Shown here: piece by piece, positions 40,917-45,547 of the stretch
Layout: every line of letters begins with the position of its first letter
Numbering within the stretch: the first letter of the stretch is position 1
Source of the DNA: Candidatus Limnocylindria bacterium
Lineage (GTDB): Bacteria > Chloroflexota > Limnocylindria > P2-11E
Assembly: GCA_036523395.1 (NCBI GenBank)
Contig: DATDEH010000017.1
Coordinates: forward strand, 1-45,547
DNA length: 45,547 bases
Direction of reading: 5' to 3'
Program-made: the position numbers and the translations under genes
Notes under the pieces: model-generated
Database searches by the model: none
What the model was told of the DNA's origin: nothing
What the model saw: the letters and a program-made list of their open reading frames with translations, nothing else

Positions 40917-42107
40917 TCAATCGATACGGAAGGTCCCCGCCGGGCCCGAAACGATGAATCCACCTGTAGGTACAGCAGCGCCGTGATCGGCTTCGCTACT
41001 CGGGCGAAGGTCGATGCCGATGTCTCGCACCGCACCCGTTCGCAGGTCCATCAACACGACGAACCCAGCACGCACGACGAGCAGCGTCTCTCGCTGAGCG
41101 GCGAGGACCATGTCGCCGGGCAGGAGCTGAGCCGCCTGTTTTGTACGAATGGCGGTGACAGCGTCGAACGTGGACAGCGATCCCGAGTCTGGGTCTCGGA
41201 CCAGCAAAGTGTGCGGTCCAAACCACAGCGGATCGAGCCCGCTCCTGAATGGGAATGGATTGCCGTCCTCCACGATCGAACCGAGGGAGTAGTCCCACGG
41301 CATGACGCGGTCGTTCGCGACGATATGCGTGCGTGCATCACGGATCCCGGTCGCGAAGATCGCGGTCCCGTCGGGTGACGTGCTTGCCGAGGAAAGGCGG
41401 GCGTAGTCCGGCGACGACGCGAGGCGTACCGCGGTGCCGCCGGCAAGCGGTATGCGCATGACGTCCGCTCCGTCGCGATAGACCACGCGGTCGGCCGAAT
41501 CGAGGCCGAGCAAGAACACAGGTGTTGGCTCCGACGTCACCGAGGAAGTGACGAGCGTTCGAGTGCCGTTGCCGTCACGGCGTGCGACGCGGATCTCCCG
41601 CTGCACGATCGCGACGCAGCATCCTTCCTGCTGTTGCGCGACGATCAGCGTTCCGTCACGGGAGAGCGTCTGTCGCGAAAGCTGGAGCTCGGTCGACGTG
41701 ACGCGGCCGTTCAGCTCGAGGATCGCGAGCGGTGGCGCACGTTGCGGTACCTCGAGGGCGACGAACAGGCCACTCGAGTCGGGAAGCCACGCCCAGAATC
41801 TGCCGGCGTCGAATTCGCGCACCGGAATGCCGTCGATCGTGAAGAGCTGCAACGGCGAACCGTTCCGCTGCCCTTGCGCGACGAACCATCGCCCATCGGG
41901 CGACGACGCGGCGCCGCCCGGAACGGGCAAGACCCGATAGGCCGCTCGCGGGGAGGAGGCCGCAGGTGAGCTGCTCGCGGCGACGCTCGCGGTCGGTGGG
42001 AACGACGTGTTGGGAGACCCGGTCGTGCTCGAGACCGGCGGCGCGACGCAGGCGGCCGACGAGAGCGTCACGAGAGCTACGACGACGCTCTTCACCTGGA
42101 CGTGCAC
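40917..42107 (-). CDS. lipoprotein with propeller-like repeats
   Basis: The 396-residue protein has a lipoprotein signal (SVVVALVTLSSAAC, lipobox SAAC), then a Ser/Thr/Pro linker of about 45 residues. The rest looks like a beta-propeller: repeated strand blocks with SPDGRWFVAQG, LPDSSGLFVAL, LSRDGTLIVAQ and TSPDGTAIFATG, the SPDG turns of WD40/TolB-like proteins. No enzyme motif is seen. GTG 42107 is given; GTG 42095 would give a shorter, more usual signal peptide. It begins 7 nt after the molybdoenzyme stop and is probably in its transcript. Confidence 0.7.
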   Translation of the reverse strand: MHVQVKSVVVALVTLSSAACVAPPVSSTTGSPNTSFPPTASVAASSSPAASSPRAAYRVLPVPGGAASSPDGRWFVAQGQRNGSPLQLFTIDGIPVREFDAGRFWAWLPDSSGLFVALEVPQRAPPLAILELNGRVTSTELQLSRQTLSRDGTLIVAQQQEGCCVAIVQREIRVARRDGNGTRTLVTSSVTSEPTPVFLLGLDSADRVVYRDGADVMRIPLAGGTAVRLASSPDYARLSSASTSPDGTAIFATGIRDARTHIVANDRVMPWDYSLGSIVEDGNPFPFRSGLDPLWFGPHTLLVRDPDSGSLSTFDAVTAIRTKQAAQLLPGDMVLAAQRETLLVVRAGFVVLMDLRTGAVRDIGIDLRPSSEADHGAAVPTGGFIVSGPAGTFRID

Positions 42108-42114
42108 GTCCGGC

Positions 42115-43650
42115 CTAACGGCCGACGTTCACCTGGAGCACGGCGTAGCCGCTCGCGCCGTTGGGGAACGGCTCGCGGCTCACTGGCGTCTCGGTGTCGC
42201 CACGACCGTCGGTCGCGCGCGCCTGCACCGTGTTCGTCCCGACGTTGGCCGGGGTCCACTGCGCTGACCAGCGCCGCCAGGTGAGCGGACCTTCCGCCGC
42301 CTCCAGCTTCGCGGCCTGCCACGTCTTCGCGCCGTCGAAGGAGACCTCCACCTTGCTGATGCCGCGCGCGCCCGCGAAGGCGATGCCCGCGAGGGTGATC
42401 TCGCCGCCGTTCCACTTCAGCGTGCGCGCCGGAACGTCGATGCGCGTCCCGGTGTTGACGATCGCGCTGTCGGACCAGCCACCCTCCTGCCAGTGGCCGA
42501 GCTTGTCGAAGGTCACGACCTCGATCGAGCGAAGCCACTTCACGTTCTTCATCCCGTAGATGTTGGGCACGAGGGTGCGCACGGGGTAGCCGTGGTCCTG
42601 CGGCAGCGTTCTTCCGTTCATCAGGTAGACGAGCAGGGTCTCCGGCTCCATCGCCTTCGCGATGGGGAAGGAGTCGACGTAGCCGTCGACCGAGGTGAGC
42701 ACCACGTCGAAGGCCTTCGCCGTCGGCTTCGCGCGCTGCAGGAGATCGCGCATGCGCACACCGGTCCAGACAGCGGTGGAGATGAGCTCGCCGCCTGTCG
42801 GGTTGCTGATGCACTCGAGGGTGTGCACTTGCTCGATCGCGTCGAGGTCGAGCAGCTCGTCATAGGTGAGAGAGAACGGCGCTTCGACCGCGCCGGTGAT
42901 GTCGAGCTTCCAGGTGGCGATGTCGACGCGCGGCTTCACGAGCGTGGTGTCGACGGTGTAGTGATCCTCGTTCGCCGTGATGCGCGGCGTGATCCCGGGG
43001 AGCGAGTCGATCGCGGGGTCGGGTGCGGTGAGGGTCACGGCCTGGATGAGATGCCGCGCCATGGACGGAAGGTTTCCCAGCCGCGCGCCGGCGACCGGCA
43101 GCGCGCGCGAGAGCGGCAGCCCGCCGAGCGCTGCGACGGCTGCGACCGCCGCACCTCCGAGGAGGACGCGGCGGCGTGACTGCATGGGTTCCGCGTCACG
43201 CGCCACTGCGGCGGGTGCGAGGTACATCAGCGCGAGCGCGTTCGTTGCGAGGCCGACCGCGGAGTCGACGACGCTCGTGCCGAGGTCGATCTTCTCGGCG
43301 GCGAAGAGCTGCCCGAGGATCACGGCGAGGACCCACGGCGCTGCGACCGCGCCCATCACGGCCGCGTCACCGCGCCGGGGCGAGATGGCGAACATCCCGG
43401 CGATGCCGCCCGCGATGAGGAACAGGGTGAGCACGCCGATGACGAGGAGCGCCTTCGCCCAGAAGTGGAGCAGCTCGATGAGTGGGATGGAGATCCAGGC
43501 GGGCAGCACGTCGATGATCGCCTGACCGAGCGCGAACGGCGTGAACGGCAGCCCGACGAGCGAGACGAGGAACGCGACGTCCAGCGCGAGGAACATCGCG
43601 AGCACGCCGACGAGGAGGCCGGTGCGCTCTCGCGGCGTGAGACGTCCCAT
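42115..43650 (-). CDS. membrane-anchored sulfite-oxidase-type molybdopterin oxidoreductase
   Basis: The 511-residue protein has about five hydrophobic segments in its first 190 residues. The last of these follows an RRR motif (SRRRVLLGGAAVAAVAALGG) and resembles an uncleaved twin-arginine signal. The molybdopterin domain starts near residue 200. Cys280 in LECISNPTGG is the expected molybdenum ligand, and DHGYPVRTLVPNIYGMKNVK is the family's cofactor-binding segment. A C-terminal Ig-like dimerisation domain (ISKVEVSFDGAKTWQ) completes it. The Mo domain probably faces outside, with electrons passing through the membrane part. ATG 43650 has TATCGT 7 nt upstream and no ribosome site. Confidence 0.92.
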   Translation of the reverse strand: MGRLTPRERTGLLVGVLAMFLALDVAFLVSLVGLPFTPFALGQAIIDVLPAWISIPLIELLHFWAKALLVIGVLTLFLIAGGIAGMFAISPRRGDAAVMGAVAAPWVLAVILGQLFAAEKIDLGTSVVDSAVGLATNALALMYLAPAAVARDAEPMQSRRRVLLGGAAVAAVAALGGLPLSRALPVAGARLGNLPSMARHLIQAVTLTAPDPAIDSLPGITPRITANEDHYTVDTTLVKPRVDIATWKLDITGAVEAPFSLTYDELLDLDAIEQVHTLECISNPTGGELISTAVWTGVRMRDLLQRAKPTAKAFDVVLTSVDGYVDSFPIAKAMEPETLLVYLMNGRTLPQDHGYPVRTLVPNIYGMKNVKWLRSIEVVTFDKLGHWQEGGWSDSAIVNTGTRIDVPARTLKWNGGEITLAGIAFAGARGISKVEVSFDGAKTWQAAKLEAAEGPLTWRRWSAQWTPANVGTNTVQARATDGRGDTETPVSREPFPNGASGYAVLQVNVGR

Positions 43651-43657
43651 ATGTGGC

Positions 43658-43663
43658 ACGATA
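43658..43663 (-). promoter_or_regulatory. putative leaderless -10 hexamer (TATCGT) for the molybdoenzyme gene
   Basis: TATCGT on the minus strand is 7 nt upstream of ATG 43650. It lies in a 41-bp gap shared with the divergent S9 peptidase gene, whose ATG also has no ribosome site. Confidence 0.4.
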
Positions 43664-43691
43664 CGACTCGTTGCCAGACCTTCTTCCTCCG

Positions 43692-45547
43692 ATGACCGCG
43701 GAGGATCTCTACGCCTTCCGTTTTCTCGCCGACGCACAGCTCTCGCCTGACGGCGAGCGCGTCTCCTTCGTCGTGCGCACCGTTGCTCCGGAACGCGATG
43801 GCTACCGCTCGGCGATCTGGCTCGTGCCGTTCGACGGCTCGCGGGAGGCCGTCCGCTTCACGTCGGGAGGCGGCCAGGATGCGCACCCGCGCTGGGCACC
43901 GGACGGCCGGACGCTCGCGTTCCTGTCGGACCGCGGGGCGCCCGCGGGGGAGACGGCCGAGGGCAAGGGCAAGAAGGGGAAACCGAAGAACGTGTTCGTG
44001 CTCTCGCTCGACGGGGGCGAGGCAAGGCAGCTGACGACGTTCGACGACGACTGCGGTGACATCGTGTGGTCCCCCGACGGGCGCCGGATCGCGTTCACGT
44101 TGAAGGACGCCAGGACCGCGGACCCGGAGGACGACGGGCCGCGCGTCTACGAGCGCATGCGCTACAAGACCGATGAGGGATTCCTCTCCGATCAGCGCCG
44201 CAAGCACATCTGGCTCGTCGATGCGGCGGGCGGCGAACCTCGGCGTCTCACCGAGGGCGACTGGGACGACCAGCAGCTGGCGTGGTCGCCGGATGGTCGC
44301 GAGATCGCGTTCGTTTCGAACCGCAGCGCCGACCGGGAGCGCAACACCGTGGCAGATATCCACGTCGCCGCCGTCGTAGGCGGCGCGACGCGCCGCGTGA
44401 CCAACGAAGTCGGTCAGTACGGCAATCCGTCGTGGTCGCCCGACGGCAAGACGATCGCGTGCTACGGCGTCGAGAAGGCGCTCGGCTCCGCGTCGAAGAA
44501 CGTGCACCTCTGGCTCTGGCCGGCGGCCGGCGGCGGCAAGGGCGCCGACCTGCTCGCGAAGTGGGATCGCACCGTCGGTTCGGTCGTGATGAGCGACATG
44601 CGCGCACAGATCCCGACGCTGTCCCCAAGATGGAACGCCGACCGGACTCGCGTCATCTTCGTCGGCTCCGACCAGGGCACCGCGAACGTCTACAGCGTCC
44701 CCGTGGCGGGCGGCGAGGTGGTCGCGGAGACGCTCGGTGCGCATCAGGTCGTGAGCCTCTCGCTGGCGAACGACGCGCGTCGCTTCGCGTGCGTCTTCTC
44801 GCACGCGACATGCCCGGGCGACGTCGCGGCCGGCGAGCTCGGCAAGGGTCTTCGCTGCCTCACCGACCTGAACGGCGAGCTCATGAGGACGCGGCACATC
44901 ACGCCGCCGGAGCGCGTCGAGTTCAAGGGCGCCGACGGCTGGATGGTCGAGGGCTGGCTCATGAAGCCGCGCGGTTTCGACGCGTCGAAGAAGTGGCCGC
45001 TCGTGCTCGAGGTCCACGGCGGACCGCACTCGACGTACGGCAATGGGTTCTTCCATGAGTTCCAGGTGCTCACCGGACGAGGCTATGGCGTCCTCTACAC
45101 GAATCCGCGCGGCAGCCACGCCTACGGCGAGAAGTTCTCGAGCGCGTGCGTCGGCGATTGGGGCGGCAAGGACTACGAGGACCTCATGGCCGGCGTCGAT
45201 CACGCGCTCTCGACAGGCTGGGTCGACGAGAAGCGCCTGTACGTGACCGGCGGAAGCTACGGCGGGTTCATGACGAACTGGATCATCGGCCACACCACCC
45301 GCTTCCGCGCTGCCGCGACGCAGCGAAGCATCAGCAACAACATCTCAGCCTTCGGCACGAGCGACATCGGCTGGCACTTCTGGGAGCACGAGATGGGGGA
45401 GGCCACCCCGTGGCACAACGCCGACAAGCTGATCGAGCGCTCACCGCTCACGTATGTGCCGAAGGTGAAGACACCGCTGCTGATCCTTCACGCCGAGCGC
45501 GATCTCCGCTGTCCCATCGAGCAGGCAGAGCAGTTCTTCATCGCGCT
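43692..45547 (+). CDS. S9-family (prolyl oligopeptidase-type) peptidase, 3' end cut off
   Basis: The frame runs from ATG 43692 to the window edge, 618 codons. The first part, to about residue 400, is a beta-propeller with repeated SPDGR turns (DIVWSPDGRRIAF, LAWSPDGREIAF, PSWSPDGKTIAC). The alpha/beta hydrolase domain then shows LVLEVHGGPHSTYG, NPRGSHAYGEKF, the nucleophile Ser522 in GGSYGGFMTNW, and Asp604 in LHAERDLRCP. The catalytic His lies beyond the window. This is the acylaminoacyl-peptidase/DPP-like S9C type. No signal peptide is seen, so it is probably cytosolic. Confidence 0.95.
   Translation, partial: MTAEDLYAFRFLADAQLSPDGERVSFVVRTVAPERDGYRSAIWLVPFDGSREAVRFTSGGGQDAHPRWAPDGRTLAFLSDRGAPAGETAEGKGKKGKPKNVFVLSLDGGEARQLTTFDDDCGDIVWSPDGRRIAFTLKDARTADPEDDGPRVYERMRYKTDEGFLSDQRRKHIWLVDAAGGEPRRLTEGDWDDQQLAWSPDGREIAFVSNRSADRERNTVADIHVAAVVGGATRRVTNEVGQYGNPSWSPDGKTIACYGVEKALGSASKNVHLWLWPAAGGGKGADLLAKWDRTVGSVVMSDMRAQIPTLSPRWNADRTRVIFVGSDQGTANVYSVPVAGGEVVAETLGAHQVVSLSLANDARRFACVFSHATCPGDVAAGELGKGLRCLTDLNGELMRTRHITPPERVEFKGADGWMVEGWLMKPRGFDASKKWPLVLEVHGGPHSTYGNGFFHEFQVLTGRGYGVLYTNPRGSHAYGEKFSSACVGDWGGKDYEDLMAGVDHALSTGWVDEKRLYVTGGSYGGFMTNWIIGHTTRFRAAATQRSISNNISAFGTSDIGWHFWEHEMGEATPWHNADKLIERSPLTYVPKVKTPLLILHAERDLRCPIEQAEQFFIA

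Overview
The window is high-GC bacterial chromosome with dense gene packing, many short gene overlaps and no rRNA, tRNA, CRISPR array, insertion sequence or phage gene that I can see. Several F420-linked enzymes, an Lhr helicase next to a Nei2-type glycosylase, and a leader peptide of the Os1348/NHLP kind point to an F420-using lineage such as a Chloroflexota (Limnocylindria-like) or actinobacterial-type genome. That placement is an inference from gene content. Many transcription units start with a TANNNT hexamer only 5-12 nt upstream of the start codon and have no Shine-Dalgarno sequence, which suggests leaderless mRNAs. No stretch longer than about 300 bases lacks a gene.

Layout. 1-1240: the end of an alpha/beta hydrolase and two small membrane-anchored proteins. 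1253-6635: lhr and nei2, overlapping by 8 nt. 6632-7553: a broken secreted M36-like metalloprotease. 7709-10577 (minus): three-gene proton-translocating transhydrogenase pntAA-pntAB-pntB. 10638-14231 (plus): an M50 membrane protease fused to two cyclic-nucleotide-binding domains, a tiny Cys/His-rich protein, and a repeat protein with an NHLP-like leader. This is the most unusual locus in the window. A strong bidirectional terminator separates it from a Crp/Fnr regulator. 14290-22195: F420/flavin region with three LLM-class oxidoreductases, two PPOX-class enzymes, CofE, a class III aminotransferase, a CGNR regulator and two tiny related membrane peptides.

22195-28717: a nucleotidyltransferase, a zinc-ribbon protein, two GNAT acetyltransferases, an OmpR-type two-component system, a PIG-L deacetylase, a lipoprotein and a NERD-like protein. 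28830-40903: an amino-sugar and cell-wall recycling locus. A minus-strand operon, with four-nt ATGA/GTGA/TTGA overlaps at seven of nine junctions, carries a RusA-like protein, two GH3 hexosaminidases (one cytosolic, one lipoprotein), a beta-lactamase-like hydrolase, AnmK, a BadF-type amino-sugar kinase, MurQ, a ChbG/YdjC deacetylase, a GHL10 hydrolase and an XRE regulator. A GH20 hexosaminidase and a SIS-domain isomerase/deaminase flank it on the plus strand. Together they could take muropeptide sugars to GlcNAc-6-P and onward; no nagA is visible.

40917-45547: a lipoprotein with propeller-like repeats, a membrane-anchored sulfite-oxidase-type molybdoenzyme, and an S9 prolyl-oligopeptidase-type peptidase cut by the window end.
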